The notes under the pieces are model-generated. The model ran no database searches and was not told the DNA's origin. It saw only the letters and a list, made by a program, of their open reading frames with translations. From Acidobacteria bacterium Ga0077551 (lineage in GTDB: Bacteria; Pseudomonadota; Alphaproteobacteria; Caulobacterales; Hyphomonadaceae), in NCBI GenBank assembly GCA_001464545.1, contig LNFC01000022.1:124001-188000 (forward strand): a stretch of 64,000 nt of DNA, given 5' to 3'. Of the stretch, positions 35,831 to 44,839 are shown piece by piece. Position 1 is the first letter of the stretch. Each line of letters starts with the position of its first letter. A program made the translations under genes and the position numbers.

Positions 35831-36163
35831 GTGGCTGGACGCCTTCTCTTCGAACTCTTCATCTTCTCGCTGCCCTTCCTGGTATTCGGCCTTTACCTTC
35901 TGGCGACGCGCTCGGCCGTGGACGCGGGCCAGCGCAAATGGCCCATCCAGCTGCTGTTCGCCATCGGTCTGGCGCTCGCCACCATCGCCTGGTTCGTCAT
36001 GATCGCGCTGGAGCCGCGCGACCGGGGCATGTGCATCGAGCCGGAGCGGTTCGAGAACGGCGTCCTGACGCCGGCCCGCTCCTATCCTTGCGAGCACCGG
36101 CCGCAGGATGTCGGCATTCCGCGCCCGCGCCCGGAGGCGCCGCCGAGCGATGCGCCCAACTGA
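35831..36163 (+). CDS. DUF6111 small membrane protein
   Basis: A 110-residue protein with a GTG start and two membrane helices (LLFELFIFSLPFLVFGLYLL and LLFAIGLALATIAWFVMIAL). It ends in a periplasmic or cytoplasmic tail carrying RDRGMCIEPERFENG and SYPCEHRP, where two cysteines stand out. It matches the alphaproteobacterial DUF6111 family, which commonly precedes the CCA-adding enzyme gene. The reading frame overlaps the start of that gene by 14 bases. Function is unknown. Confidence 0.82.
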   Translation: MAGRLLFELFIFSLPFLVFGLYLLATRSAVDAGQRKWPIQLLFAIGLALATIAWFVMIALEPRDRGMCIEPERFENGVLTPARSYPCEHRPQDVGIPRPRPEAPPSDAPN

Positions 36164-37364
36164 ACGACTGAAAGCCGCCTGGCTCACCGCGCCGGCCAAC
36201 CTCGCGGTGATGCGCGCGCTGGACGCCGCACGCCCCGGCTGCGCGCGCTATGTCGGCGGCTGCGTCCGAAACACGCTGCGCGGCCTGCCGTCGGACGACT
36301 TTGATGTCGCGACGCAGCTGACACCTCCTCAAGTCATCGCCGCGCTGCAGGCCGCCTCGATCCGCGCCGTGCCCACGGGGCTCGAACACGGCACCATCAC
36401 CGCCGTGCATGACAGCAAGCCGGTCGAGATCACCACGCTGCGCCGTGATGTCGAAACCGATGGCCGCCGCGCCGTCGTCGCCTTCACCGAGGACTGGAGC
36501 GAAGACGCCGCCCGCCGCGATTTCCGACTCAACGCCATCTATGCCGGCGCCGACGGGACGCTGTTCGAAGTCATCGAGGAGTCCATCGCCGACGCGCTCG
36601 CCGGCCGGGTCATCTTCATCGGCGACGCCGACCAGCGGCTGCGCGAAGACTATCTTCGCATCCTGCGCTTCTACCGCTTCAACGCCTGGTACGGCGCCGG
36701 CATCGACGCCGACGGGCAGGCGGCCTGCGCGCGCCAGCGTGAAGGTCTCGCCAAGATCGCGGCTGAGCGCATCTGGAAAGAGATGAAGCGCACACTCGCC
36801 GCGCCGGATCCGGCGAGCGCGATGCGGGCGATGGAAGATGCCGGCGTGCTCGAAGCCGCCCTGCCGGGCGCCCGCCCCGCCCTGCTGCCGGGCCTCGTGG
36901 CGGCGGAAACAGAAGCAGGCCTCGCGCCCGATCCGATGCGCCGCCTGATGGCGCTGTTCCCGCGCCGCCTGCGCGAGGCGGGTGAGCTGTCTGCGCGGCT
37001 CAAGGTCTCGAACGAGGAATCCCTGCGCCTTGCCGCATGGGCGGATCCGGCTGTGCCGCATGTTCTGGGCGCAGGGGAGGCGGCCGTCGCCGAAGCCTTC
37101 TACCGGTTCGGCGCGCCGGCGGTGCTGGACCGCGCGGTCATCGAGGCCGCGTCGGGGGCGGGCGGCGATCTCGCCGCGCTCGCCGCGCGGGCTTCAGCCT
37201 GGGCGCGTCCGAAGTTTCCGGTCGGCGGCAGCGACGCGCTCGCGGCCGGCCTCGCGGGGCCGGATATCGGCAAGGCGCTCGGCGCGCTGGAAGAGGCGTG
37301 GATCGCCTCAGGCTTTACGCTCTCCCGCAGCGCTCTGGTCGCGCGGCTCAAGGCGCCGGATTGA
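36150..37364 (+). CDS. cca: CCA tRNA nucleotidyltransferase
   Basis: Class II tRNA nucleotidyltransferase of 404 residues that builds or repairs the 3' CCA end. The catalytic head has RYVGGCVRNTLRGLPSDDFDVAT, with the metal-binding DxD in DDFDVAT. TGLEHGTITAVHDSKPVEITTLR and RRDFRLNAIYAG follow, then LREDYLRILRFYRFNAWYG of the neck domain. The ATG (MRPTERLKAAW) overlaps the DUF6111 gene; the longer frame lies within that gene. Its 3' end overlaps the convergent tspO gene by 17 bases. Confidence 0.95.
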   Translation: MRPTERLKAAWLTAPANLAVMRALDAARPGCARYVGGCVRNTLRGLPSDDFDVATQLTPPQVIAALQAASIRAVPTGLEHGTITAVHDSKPVEITTLRRDVETDGRRAVVAFTEDWSEDAARRDFRLNAIYAGADGTLFEVIEESIADALAGRVIFIGDADQRLREDYLRILRFYRFNAWYGAGIDADGQAACARQREGLAKIAAERIWKEMKRTLAAPDPASAMRAMEDAGVLEAALPGARPALLPGLVAAETEAGLAPDPMRRLMALFPRRLREAGELSARLKVSNEESLRLAAWADPAVPHVLGAGEAAVAEAFYRFGAPAVLDRAVIEAASGAGGDLAALAARASAWARPKFPVGGSDALAAGLAGPDIGKALGALEEAWIASGFTLSRSALVARLKAPD

Positions 37365-37845
37365 AGGCCCAGACATAGAAGTTGAGGTAGGCCGCAAAGG
37401 TCACCCAGAGCAGGTATGGCACCTGCAGCAGCGCCGCGCGCGGTGAGTGAACCGCAAAGCGCAGCATCATCGCCGCGATCAGCAGCCACAGCGCGATCAG
37501 CACGCCGAGGGCGATGGCCGGGTCGCGGAAGCCGAAGAAGAACAGGCTCCAGCATACGTTGGCCGCGAGCATGGTGAAGTAGAGGCCCATCTCGGCGCTC
37601 GCCCGCTTGAAGCTGCCCGCCGTGTGCAGGACCATCAGCGCCCCGGCCAGCATCAGCGCGAAGAGTGCCGGCCAGATAAAAGCGAAGGCGATGTCCGGCG
37701 GGTTGAGCGGCGCCTTGCGCAGCGCGGCGTACCAGGGATCCTGCGTGCCGGGGCTCAGGAACCCGCCCAGCGCCAGCGCGCAAAGCGTCGCTGCCGCTAC
37801 CAGCGCAGCGCCTGGCCAGTCGAAAGATCGCGATGTCGTCCCCAT
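37348..37845 (-). CDS. tspO: TspO/MBR family tryptophan-rich sensory protein
   Basis: A five-helix membrane protein of 165 residues from the TspO family. Typical motifs are WYAALRKAPLNPPDIAFAFIWPALF (in outline), the central WSLFFFGFRDPAIAL and LLWVTFAAYLNFYVWAFNP at the C-terminus. In Rhodobacter, TspO is an outer-membrane or membrane sensor that binds porphyrins and lowers photosynthesis gene expression. Here it lies about 10 kb from the bch/crt cluster and less than 1 kb from hemF. The ATG used (MGTTSRSFDW) is the first that gives a normal family length. Confidence 0.92.
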   Translation of the reverse strand: MGTTSRSFDWPGAALVAAATLCALALGGFLSPGTQDPWYAALRKAPLNPPDIAFAFIWPALFALMLAGALMVLHTAGSFKRASAEMGLYFTMLAANVCWSLFFFGFRDPAIALGVLIALWLLIAAMMLRFAVHSPRAALLQVPYLLWVTFAAYLNFYVWAFNPAP

Positions 37846-37973
37846 GGTCCGGAAGATAGGCCTTCCGGCGCTCCGGATCAAAGCTGTCCTAAGGGGAGGC
37901 GTCCGTGCGGGGCCCGGCTGATCAGGCTTTGGGCAGGCGGCGGGCCAATTGTCTTCGCCCCGCCTCGCTTCCA

Positions 37974-37983
37974 TGTTATAACA
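37974..37983. promoter_or_regulatory. Palindromic promoter element of the toxin-antitoxin operon
   Basis: TGTTATAACA is a perfect 10-bp palindrome about 24 bases upstream of the antitoxin ATG, containing a -10 like TATAAC. AbrB/MazE-type antitoxins usually repress their own operon at such sites. No convincing -35 was found. Confidence 0.4.
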
Positions 37984-38006
37984 CTCGTAGCTACAGGGGC
38001 CCGCCC

Positions 38007-38231
38007 ATGACCCGTCTGAAAATCCGCAAGATCGGCAATTCGCTCGGCGTCGTGCTGCCGAAGGATGTGCTCGAACAGCTGAAAGTCAAAGAGGGCGACA
38101 CGTTGAACGTCGTGACCGTTCCGACAGGCGTGACCCTCTCGGTCTCCGATGCCGAAGTCGACCGGCTGATGGAGATGGCAGAGCGGATCATGGACGAGAA
38201 CCGTGAGGTCCTGCGGGCACTCGCGAAATGA
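38007..38231 (+). CDS. AbrB/MazE-type antitoxin
   Basis: A 74-residue swapped-hairpin DNA-binding protein: RLKIRKIGNSLGVVLPKDVLEQLKV is the AbrB/SpoVT fold (in outline), followed by GDTLNVVTVPTGVTLSV and a helical tail (VDRLMEMAERIMDENREV) that would bind the toxin. It overlaps the downstream toxin gene by four bases (ATGA), which couples their translation. It is expected to neutralise the Doc toxin and repress the operon. Confidence 0.92.
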   Translation: MTRLKIRKIGNSLGVVLPKDVLEQLKVKEGDTLNVVTVPTGVTLSVSDAEVDRLMEMAERIMDENREVLRALAK

Positions 38232-38614
38232 GCGAGCCCGTCTGGCTGCCGCTGGGCCTGATCATTTGCCTTCACGACCGGCAGATTGACCTGCACGGCG
38301 GACTCGCTGGCACCCGTGATCCTGGCCTCCTCGAAAGCGCCATAGCCCGGCCACTGAGCGCTTGGTCCTATGGCGAGGAGGATCTGTTCACGTTCGCATC
38401 ACTGTATGCGTCGGGGCTGATCCGCAATCATCCGTTCCTCGATGGATACAAGCGGATCGGTTTCCTGTCGGCGTTGCTCTTTCTGGAGGCGAATGGCTGG
38501 AAGATGGCTGCGCCGATGGCGGAAAGACTGGCCTTCACGCTGCAGCTTGCTGCGAGCGAAATCGACGAAAAAATCTATGCGGACTGGCTCCGCCGGAGCT
38601 GCGTGCCTGCCTGA
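38228..38614 (+). CDS. Doc-family (Fic fold) toxin with altered motif
   Basis: A 128-residue death-on-curing type toxin. The N-terminal part has HDRQIDLHGGLAGTRDPGLLESAIARP, in outline, typical of chromosomal Doc proteins. The Fic core motif reads NHPFLDGYKRIGF instead of the usual HPFxDGNKR: the anion-binding Asn is replaced by Tyr while His, Asp and Lys-Arg are kept. Phage P1 Doc phosphorylates EF-Tu. Whether this variant is active is uncertain, because the Asn is normally conserved. It is paired with an AbrB-type antitoxin rather than Phd. Confidence 0.88.
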   Translation: MSEPVWLPLGLIICLHDRQIDLHGGLAGTRDPGLLESAIARPLSAWSYGEEDLFTFASLYASGLIRNHPFLDGYKRIGFLSALLFLEANGWKMAAPMAERLAFTLQLAASEIDEKIYADWLRRSCVPA

Positions 38615-38617
38615 ATC

Positions 38618-38637
38618 GTCCACACGTCCGTGTGGAC
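38618..38637. terminator. Terminator-like hairpin after the toxin gene
   Basis: GTCCACAC-gtcc-GTGTGGAC is a perfect 8-bp stem with a four-base loop, four bases after the toxin stop and followed by AGTTTCT. It separates the toxin gene from the convergent hemF. Confidence 0.6.
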
Positions 38638-38654
38638 AGTTTCTGGACGGATTC

Positions 38655-39551
38655 TCAGGGCCATTTCACGACAGGGGGCATGCTCGAGAGGATGCTCTCG
38701 ACATTGCCGCCGGTCTTCAGGCCGAAGGTCGTGCCCCGGTCGTAAAGCAGGTTGTATTCGACATATCGCCCCCGCTGGATCAGCTGCTGCTCGCGCTCGG
38801 CCTCGCTCCACGGCTCGTTCATCCGGCGCCCGACGAGGGAAGGGTAGATGCCTTCAAACTGGCGGCCGACTTCCTGCGTGAACGCGAAGTCCTTTTCCCA
38901 GTCACCGGAATTGAACCGGTCATAGAAGATGCCGCCGGTGCCGCGCGGTTCGTTGCGGTGCGGCAGGTGGAAGTAGGTGTCGCAATAGTCCTTGAGGTGC
39001 GGGTAGTTGACGCCGTCATGCGTGTCGCAGGCGGCTTTCATCGCGGCGTGGAAGTCCACCGTGTCCGGGTAGTCCTGGTTGCGCTGGTAGCCAAGCAGGG
39101 GATTGAGGTCGCCGCCGCCGCCGAACCAGATTTCGCTGGTCACCAGCATCCGCGTGTTCATGTGCGCCGCCGGCACACGCGGATTGCGCGGGTGCGCGAT
39201 CAGGGAGACCCCGCTCGCCCAGAATTTGCCGTCAGACTTGTCGGCGCCGGGGATCTGCGCCGCAAAGGCTTCGGAGAACGTCCCGTGGACCTGCGAAAAA
39301 TGCACGCCGACCTTTTCGAACACCCGGCCGCGCATCAGGCCCATGCGGCCGCCGCCCAGGTCCTCCTTGCCGTCGCCGCGCGACCACTCGGTCAGTTCGA
39401 ATCGCCCGGCGGGGCCCTTGTAGAGCGGCGGGCCGGCCGCGTCCTCGAGCGCTTCGAACCGCGCGCAGATGTCGGCTTGCAAGGCCTTGAACCATGCGCT
39501 GGCACGGGCTTTCTGATCGGTGAGCGGGTCGGTTTTCGTTTTCGTGGCCAT
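38655..39551 (-). CDS. hemF: Oxygen-dependent coproporphyrinogen III oxidase
   Basis: HemF converts coproporphyrinogen III to protoporphyrinogen IX using O2, the aerobic route of heme and bacteriochlorophyll precursor synthesis. The product has 298 residues, normal for the family. Signatures are [25 protein letters not shown] (in outline), [23 protein letters not shown] (in outline), [31 protein letters not shown] and [19 protein letters not shown]. The [13 protein letters not shown] was chosen over an upstream start that adds an atypical tail. It is divergent from the bc1 operon. Confidence 0.96.
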   Translation of the reverse strand: MATKTKTDPLTDQKARASAWFKALQADICARFEALEDAAGPPLYKGPAGRFELTEWSRGDGKEDLGGGRMGLMRGRVFEKVGVHFSQVHGTFSEAFAAQIPGADKSDGKFWASGVSLIAHPRNPRVPAAHMNTRMLVTSEIWFGGGGDLNPLLGYQRNQDYPDTVDFHAAMKAACDTHDGVNYPHLKDYCDTYFHLPHRNEPRGTGGIFYDRFNSGDWEKDFAFTQEVGRQFEGIYPSLVGRRMNEPWSEAEREQQLIQRGRYVEYNLLYDRGTTFGLKTGGNVESILSSMPPVVKWP

Positions 39552-39751
39552 GGGCGGACACTGGACCGCCGGAAGCCGGTTTCGCAAGAGGCCTGTTGTC
39601 ACATTCGTCAGGGCGCGCTAACGCGCGTCCGGCAGGGGGCTGATGCGCGTGCAGAATTGCCGCGCCCGCGCCCACTTGCCGCAATGTGCCGGGAAGACAC
39701 CTCTAGTAAGGACAGGCGATATTCGCCTTGCATCAGGGAACGGAGTCACGC

Positions 39752-40324
39752 GTGACCGCTGAGACCACTCATCCAACCACAGAGACGGTCGATGACGACC
39801 GCCGCAACTTCATCCACATCGCGACCGGCGCTGTTGCGCTGGGCGGCGCAGGCATGTTCGCCTGGGCGGCTGTCGACCAATGGAGCCCCGCTGCCGACAC
39901 CAAGGCGGCTTCGTCGCTCGATGTCGATGTGTCGAAAGTCCCGATGGGCGGCGAGATCCGCGTCCTGATCGGCGGCAAGCCCTTCTTCATCCGCCACCGC
40001 ACCGAGGCTGAGATTTCGGCCGCCGAAACGGTGAACCTCGCGGCCCTCCCGGATCCCGAGACGGACGCAGACCGCCTGCGCGCCAAGGCGGACGGCACGT
40101 TCAACAAGACGATTCTTGTTACCTCAGGCGCGTGCACCCACCTCGGCTGCGTCCCAGTCGGCCCGTCACAGGGCAACACCGGCGACTTCGGTGGCTGGTA
40201 CTGCCCCTGCCACGGCTCGCACTACGATACGTCCGGCCGCATCCGCAAAGGTCCTGCGCCGTCGAACCTGCCTGTCCCCGATTATCGCTGGGTCTCTGAC
40301 TCGGTCGTCAACATTTCCCTCTGA
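39752..40324 (+). CDS. petA: Ubiquinol-cytochrome c reductase Rieske iron-sulfur subunit
   Basis: Rieske [2Fe-2S] protein of the bc1 complex, 190 residues. The N-terminus has a twin-arginine signal anchor (DDDRRNFIHIATGAVALGG), which exports the folded protein. The cluster ligands are in CTHLGCVPVG and WYCPCHGSHYDTSGRIRKGPAP (in outline), giving the C-x-H and C-x-x-H pairs plus the disulfide cysteines. The GTG start is preceded by CGGAG; a TTG further upstream is less likely. It is the first gene of petABC, 14 bases before petB. Confidence 0.96.
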   Translation: MTAETTHPTTETVDDDRRNFIHIATGAVALGGAGMFAWAAVDQWSPAADTKAASSLDVDVSKVPMGGEIRVLIGGKPFFIRHRTEAEISAAETVNLAALPDPETDADRLRAKADGTFNKTILVTSGACTHLGCVPVGPSQGNTGDFGGWYCPCHGSHYDTSGRIRKGPAPSNLPVPDYRWVSDSVVNISL

Positions 40325-40338
40325 GAAGGCACCTTTAG

Positions 40339-41802
40339 ATGAGCGGACATGAATCCACCTACACACCGAACTCGGCCTTCGAGCGCTGGCTCGACAAGCG
40401 CCTGCCGATCATCCGGTTTGCCAACGATACGGCGATCTCGTTCCCGACGCCGAAGAACCTGAACTACTGGTACGTCTTCGGCGGCATCCTCGCGGTCTGC
40501 CTCGCGATCCAGATCATTACCGGTGTCATCCTGGCGATGCACTACGAGGCCAGCGTCGACGGCGCCTTCGCTTCGGTCGAGCGCATCATGCGCGATGTGC
40601 CGTTCGGCTGGTTGCTGCGCTACATCCACGCCAACGGCGCCTCGATGTTCTTCCTCGCTGTCTATATCCACATGTTCCGGGGGCTCTATTACGGGTCGTA
40701 CAAGGCGCCGCGCGAAGTGCTCTGGATCCTCGGCTGCATCATCTACTTGCTGATGATGGCGACCGCCTTCCTCGGTTACATGCTGCCCTGGGGCCAGATG
40801 TCGTATCACGGCGCGAACGTGATCACGGGCCTGTTCGGTGCGATCCCGCTGGTCGGCGAAAGCCTGCAGACCTGGATCCTCGGCGGCCCGTCGATCGGCA
40901 ACCAGACGCTCCAGCGCTTCTTCTCGCTGCACTATCTCCTGCCCTTCATGATCGCGGCGGTCGTGATCCTGCACATCTGGGCGCTGCACGTTCCGGGCAA
41001 TAACAACCCGACCGGCGTGGAAGTACAGGATGTCGAGAAGGACACGGTGCCCTTCCACCCTTATTACACGGTGAAGGACGGCTTCGCGATCGCGGTCTTC
41101 CTGATCATGTTCGCGGTGTTCGTGTTCTATGCGCCGACCGTGCTGGGCCATGCCGACAACTATGTCGAGGCGAACCCGCTGGTGACGCCGTCGCACATCG
41201 TGCCCGAGTGGTACATGCTGCCCTTCTACGCGATCCTGCGTGCCATCACCTTCGACCTCGGCCCGATTGACGCAAAACTGCTGGGCGTGATCTTCATGTT
41301 CGCCGCCATCGCCATCCTGTTCGTGGTGCCGTGGCTCGACACGTCGAAGGTCAAGTCGATGCGCTACCGCCCGGTGGCCCGCCAGTTCTTCCTCGGCTTC
41401 GTGGTTGTCTGCGTGCTGCTTGGCTGGTGCGGCGCAGCCAACCCGGATGATCCGGTGATCCCGGCACTGCAGGGCGAAGCCAGCCTTGTGGTCAGCTACA
41501 CCGATGCAGCCGGCGCCGCAGCGTCCTCGACCTACCGGGGCGGCGATGAAGCCTTCACGGCGGCGGAAGCCTTTATCGCGACCCTGCCGGTGACAGCCAA
41601 TGCAAGCCTCGAAGCTGTGCCTGCGCCGGCCTTCGCGTTCCGGCACCTGTCGCTGATCCTGACCTTCATGTACTTCGGCTACTTCGTGCTGCTGTTCTTC
41701 CTCGGCCTGAGCGAGAAGACCAAGCCGCTGCCGGAGTCGATCCACAAATCGGTACTGAAGGCCCACAAGCCGAAGACCGGCACCGCCGTTCCGGCTGAAT
41801 AA
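40339..41802 (+). CDS. petB: Cytochrome b of the bc1 complex with C-terminal loop insertion
   Basis: Eight-helix quinol-oxidising subunit carrying hemes bL and bH. Heme ligands are expected in [36 protein letters not shown] and [14 protein letters not shown]. The Qo-site PEWY is in [14 protein letters not shown]. At 487 residues it is longer than the usual 400-445. The extra length is mostly an insertion of about 60 residues, around 368-430 (from [14 protein letters not shown] to [10 protein letters not shown]), between the last two membrane helices and probably on the periplasmic side. The final helix ends with the normal [13 protein letters not shown]. Confidence 0.96.
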   Translation: MSGHESTYTPNSAFERWLDKRLPIIRFANDTAISFPTPKNLNYWYVFGGILAVCLAIQIITGVILAMHYEASVDGAFASVERIMRDVPFGWLLRYIHANGASMFFLAVYIHMFRGLYYGSYKAPREVLWILGCIIYLLMMATAFLGYMLPWGQMSYHGANVITGLFGAIPLVGESLQTWILGGPSIGNQTLQRFFSLHYLLPFMIAAVVILHIWALHVPGNNNPTGVEVQDVEKDTVPFHPYYTVKDGFAIAVFLIMFAVFVFYAPTVLGHADNYVEANPLVTPSHIVPEWYMLPFYAILRAITFDLGPIDAKLLGVIFMFAAIAILFVVPWLDTSKVKSMRYRPVARQFFLGFVVVCVLLGWCGAANPDDPVIPALQGEASLVVSYTDAAGAAASSTYRGGDEAFTAAEAFIATLPVTANASLEAVPAPAFAFRHLSLILTFMYFGYFVLLFFLGLSEKTKPLPESIHKSVLKAHKPKTGTAVPAE

Positions 41803-41822
41803 GCCAGGTGAGGAGAGAGACG

Positions 41823-42785
41823 ATGAAAACCTTCCGCATCCTTGCTGTCAGCCTTGCAGGCCTCGCGTTCGCGGGTCTGGCCCATGCCGCGGGAGGCGCC
41901 AAGCACCCGCACGCCCCTGAAGGCGGCTGGCCCTTCGAAGGCGTTACCGGCCAATACGACAAGGCCTCCGTCCAGCGCGGTTACCAGGTCTACAAGCAGG
42001 TCTGCGCGAGCTGCCACTCGATGAAGCTGCTGAGCTACCGCAACCTCGGCGAAGAGGGCGGCCCGTTCTACGATCCCGCTTATCCGAACCCGAACGACAA
42101 TCCGTTCGTGAAGGCGCTGGCCGCCGAGAACGAGATCGTCAGCCCGGTGCCGAACGATGTCGGCGAGTTCGACCTGCGTCCGGCGACGCCGGCCGACCGT
42201 TTCCGCTCCCCCTTCCCGAACGATGCGGCCGCCCGCGCCGCCAATGGCGGCGCCCTGCCACCCGACCTGTCGGTTATCACCAAGGCCCGCGTCGGCGGCG
42301 CTTCCTATATCTACAGCCTGCTCACCGGCTATCCGGACTTCGCCCTCTATGAAGACCGGATCACTGAAGAGAATGGTGAGACCGTCTACACGACCGTCAT
42401 CGACATGGCGAAGTTCGAGAAGCTCGGCGAATACATGCCGCACCATGGTCCCGCCTACCTGATCCAGCCGACGGGCCAGTACTACAACCCCTACATGGCG
42501 GGCGACACGAAGCCGAACTATCTCGGTGATCCGCGCCACGCACCGCCGGGCGGCTTCCTCGCAATGGGCCCGCAGCTCACCGACGGCCGCGTCGAGTATA
42601 CGGACGGAACAGAAGCGACCATAGACCAGATGGCGATCGACGTTTCGCAGTTTCTCACCTGGGCCGGGGATCCGAAGTTGCAGGCCCGCAAGGAAGTCGG
42701 CCTCGCCACGATGGTGTACCTCGGCATCCTGACGATCCTGCTCTGGTTCTCCTACAAGCGCATCTGGCGGAAAGTTGAGCACTAG
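41823..42785 (+). CDS. petC: Cytochrome c1 of the bc1 complex
   Basis: Membrane-anchored c-type cytochrome, 320 residues. A Sec signal peptide (MKTFRILAVSLAGLAFAGLAHA) is followed by the heme-binding CASCHSMKLLSYRNL. The domain continues with ANGGALPPDLSVITKARVGG and the segment around LGDPRHAPPGGFLAMGPQL, which should hold the axial Met. A C-terminal helix (TMVYLGILTILLWFSYKRIW) anchors it. The start used matches the signal peptide; an ATG 15 bases earlier is in frame. It is the last gene of petABC and has a strong terminator. Confidence 0.96.
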   Translation: MKTFRILAVSLAGLAFAGLAHAAGGAKHPHAPEGGWPFEGVTGQYDKASVQRGYQVYKQVCASCHSMKLLSYRNLGEEGGPFYDPAYPNPNDNPFVKALAAENEIVSPVPNDVGEFDLRPATPADRFRSPFPNDAAARAANGGALPPDLSVITKARVGGASYIYSLLTGYPDFALYEDRITEENGETVYTTVIDMAKFEKLGEYMPHHGPAYLIQPTGQYYNPYMAGDTKPNYLGDPRHAPPGGFLAMGPQLTDGRVEYTDGTEATIDQMAIDVSQFLTWAGDPKLQARKEVGLATMVYLGILTILLWFSYKRIWRKVEH

Positions 42786-42813
42786 GCTCTGGCCGCCTTC
42801 GACAAGAATTGAC

Positions 42814-42850
42814 AACCCCGCCCCGGACACCGTCCAAGGGCGGGGTTTTT
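42814..42850 (+). terminator. Intrinsic terminator of the petABC operon
   Basis: AACCCCGCCC and GGGCGGGGTT form a GC-rich 10-bp stem followed directly by TTT, 29 bases after the petC stop. This is the clearest rho-independent terminator of the window. Confidence 0.88.
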
Positions 42851-42866
42851 CATTCAGGAACCTAGC

Positions 42867-43745
42867 ATGACAAAGTGGGTTATCGGCATCATCGGCGGCT
42901 CGGGGCTCTATGCCATCGACGGGCTCGAAGACCGGCGCGAGGAGCCGGGCCTCACCGCCTGGGGCGCGCCGTCGGACACGCTGGTGCGCGGGCGGATCGG
43001 CAAGGTCGAGTTCGTCTTCCTGCCGCGCCACGGGCAGGGGCACCGGCTGACGCCGACCGATGTGCCCTACCGCGCCAACATTGCCGCGCTGAAGGCCGCC
43101 GGCTGCACCGACGTGCTGTCGATCTCCGCCTGCGGCTCCCTGCAGGAGCAATATGCGCCCGGCGATTTCGTCGCCGTGGACCAGTTCATCGACCGGACGT
43201 TTGCGCGCGAGAAAACCTTCTTCGGGCCCGGTATGGTCGCACATGTCTCGATGGCGCAGCCGGTCTGCGGGCGCCTCTCGGGCCTCGCGGCGGAAGCAGT
43301 TGCCGCTGTGGGCGGCAAGGTCCACCTTGGCGGCAGCTATCTGGCGATGGAGGGGCCGCAATTCTCGTCGCTGGCCGAATCCCGGCTCTACCGCAGCTGG
43401 GGCTGCCATGTGATCGGCATGACCAACATGCCGGAAGCCAAGCTCGCCCGCGAGGCGGAACTGCCCTACGCCACCCTTGCCATGGTCACCGACTATGACT
43501 GCTGGCGGGCGGAGACCGAGGCCGTGACGGTCACCAACGTGCTGGAAGTGATGCTCCAGAACAGCGCACTCGCCCGCCGCGCGATTGTCCATCTGGCGGG
43601 CGTCCTGAACGAAACGCCGCGTACGCCGTCTCCCCAAGGCATTGAATCCTGCCTGGATTTCGCTCTGATCACGGCGCCGGACGCCCGCGATCCTGAATTT
43701 CTTGATAAGTTGCAGGTGATTGCGGGCCGCGCCCTCGGCAGCTAA
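42867..43745 (+). CDS. mtnP: S-methyl-5'-thioadenosine phosphorylase
   Basis: Purine phosphorylase-family enzyme of 292 residues for methionine salvage: MTA plus phosphate gives adenine and 5-methylthioribose 1-phosphate. Signatures are IGIIGGSGLYAIDGLED, the phosphate-binding FLPRHGQGHRLTPTDVPYRANI (in outline), SISACGSLQEQYAPGDFV and the substrate-specificity segment MEGPQFSSLAESRLYRSWG, followed by IGMTNMPEAKLAREAEL. It starts shortly after the petC terminator and is an independent unit. Confidence 0.95.
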   Translation: MTKWVIGIIGGSGLYAIDGLEDRREEPGLTAWGAPSDTLVRGRIGKVEFVFLPRHGQGHRLTPTDVPYRANIAALKAAGCTDVLSISACGSLQEQYAPGDFVAVDQFIDRTFAREKTFFGPGMVAHVSMAQPVCGRLSGLAAEAVAAVGGKVHLGGSYLAMEGPQFSSLAESRLYRSWGCHVIGMTNMPEAKLAREAELPYATLAMVTDYDCWRAETEAVTVTNVLEVMLQNSALARRAIVHLAGVLNETPRTPSPQGIESCLDFALITAPDARDPEFLDKLQVIAGRALGS

Positions 43746-43813
43746 GACACTTATTACCGTCACTGAACTGGCGCATAGATTGCTTGCTCCGGCCTGCCTC
43801 GGGGGATCTCAGA

Positions 43814-44764
43814 ATGAGCGAAGCACAATTCTACACCTTCCTGACAGGCGGCCTCGGCCTCCTGACCGCCTTGATGACACTTGTCGCCTGGCATCTCTGG
43901 CGGATGCGCGAAGATACCCGCGCCGGCCGGATTTCGGCGCTCGGCGGCGTCAGCCACGAGCTGCGCATCAACCTGCAGCGCATGGTCAGCGAGCTCTCGC
44001 AGGTTGCGGCCAATCCGGTCATCGGCCCGGATGTCCTGCTGCCGATCCGCCACCCCCAGCTCGACGGCGTCAACGCCTCGCTGATCAATGCCAACCGCAA
44101 CGGCATTGCCGTGATCGGCGTCACCTACCAGGAACTCGAAGCCCGCAAGCTGTCGCTGCGCGCCCAGCTCGCGCAGGGCAATGCGCCCGGCAACGTGCTG
44201 GACGATGCGATGGACGCCGCCATCAACGGCGTCGCCGCCCTGTACTTCTGGGAAGTCCACCACGGAGCCCTGCCAGCCGAGATCGGCCGCGTACGCAGCT
44301 GGGATGTGCGCGACTGGATGAAGGCGCACGGCTTCAAGGCCGACGCGTTCCCCGGCATGCACCTGCGCGATGAAGTGGTCGAGCGCCTGCGGATGTACGG
44401 CCTCGAACTGACCCCGAAGCCGCTGACCCACACGGCGTGGGAATACTACAACATGAGCTATGACCGGCATGCCGACCGCAATGCGCGGGCCGAGCAACGC
44501 CGCGCCAGGCAGGCAGAGAAAGCCGAAGACGACCTGGAAGAGGCAGCCGAGGACGCAGCGGAGGACGACAAGCCGCGTGGCTTCTTCGGTTTCCGCAAGA
44601 AGCCCGCCGCCGAGCCGGCGCCGGTGTTCGAGGAAGCCGATCTCGCCGACGCCGCCCCTGAAGCTCCCGCCTACACGCCGGCCCCGCCGTCCCGCCCGCC
44701 GGAACCCGAGGTACTGGATCTCGGCCCGGAAGCGGTCGGCGACGCGCCCAAGACGCCGAACTGA
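43814..44764 (+). CDS. Membrane-anchored protein of unknown function
   Basis: A 316-residue protein with one N-terminal membrane helix (FLTGGLGLLTALMTLVAWHLW), then a mostly helical region to about residue 215 (SHELRINLQRMVSELSQVAANP, GVNASLINANRNGIAVIG). The C-terminal third is a highly charged Glu/Asp/Lys/Arg stretch that becomes Pro/Ala-rich (APAYTPAPPSRPPEP) and is likely disordered. I recognise no family. The start ATG gives the helix at the N-terminus. It precedes a lipoprotein gene by 75 bases. Confidence 0.75.
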   Translation: MSEAQFYTFLTGGLGLLTALMTLVAWHLWRMREDTRAGRISALGGVSHELRINLQRMVSELSQVAANPVIGPDVLLPIRHPQLDGVNASLINANRNGIAVIGVTYQELEARKLSLRAQLAQGNAPGNVLDDAMDAAINGVAALYFWEVHHGALPAEIGRVRSWDVRDWMKAHGFKADAFPGMHLRDEVVERLRMYGLELTPKPLTHTAWEYYNMSYDRHADRNARAEQRRARQAEKAEDDLEEAAEDAAEDDKPRGFFGFRKKPAAEPAPVFEEADLADAAPEAPAYTPAPPSRPPEPEVLDLGPEAVGDAPKTPN

Positions 44765-44839
44765 CGGGCCGGGCGCATCTTGCGCGCCCGCCTGACTCGG
44801 CCTCTTCCTGATGTCGTCCGTGCGAAGGAGCTTCCGCCC

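Noticed and set aside
39391..39410. tRNA-like TTCGAATC sequence
   Set aside because: It lies inside hemF coding sequence and no cloverleaf can be drawn around it.
41679..43763. 694-residue open frame antisense to petC and mtnP
   Set aside because: Spans two real genes on the other strand and shows no domain or start context.
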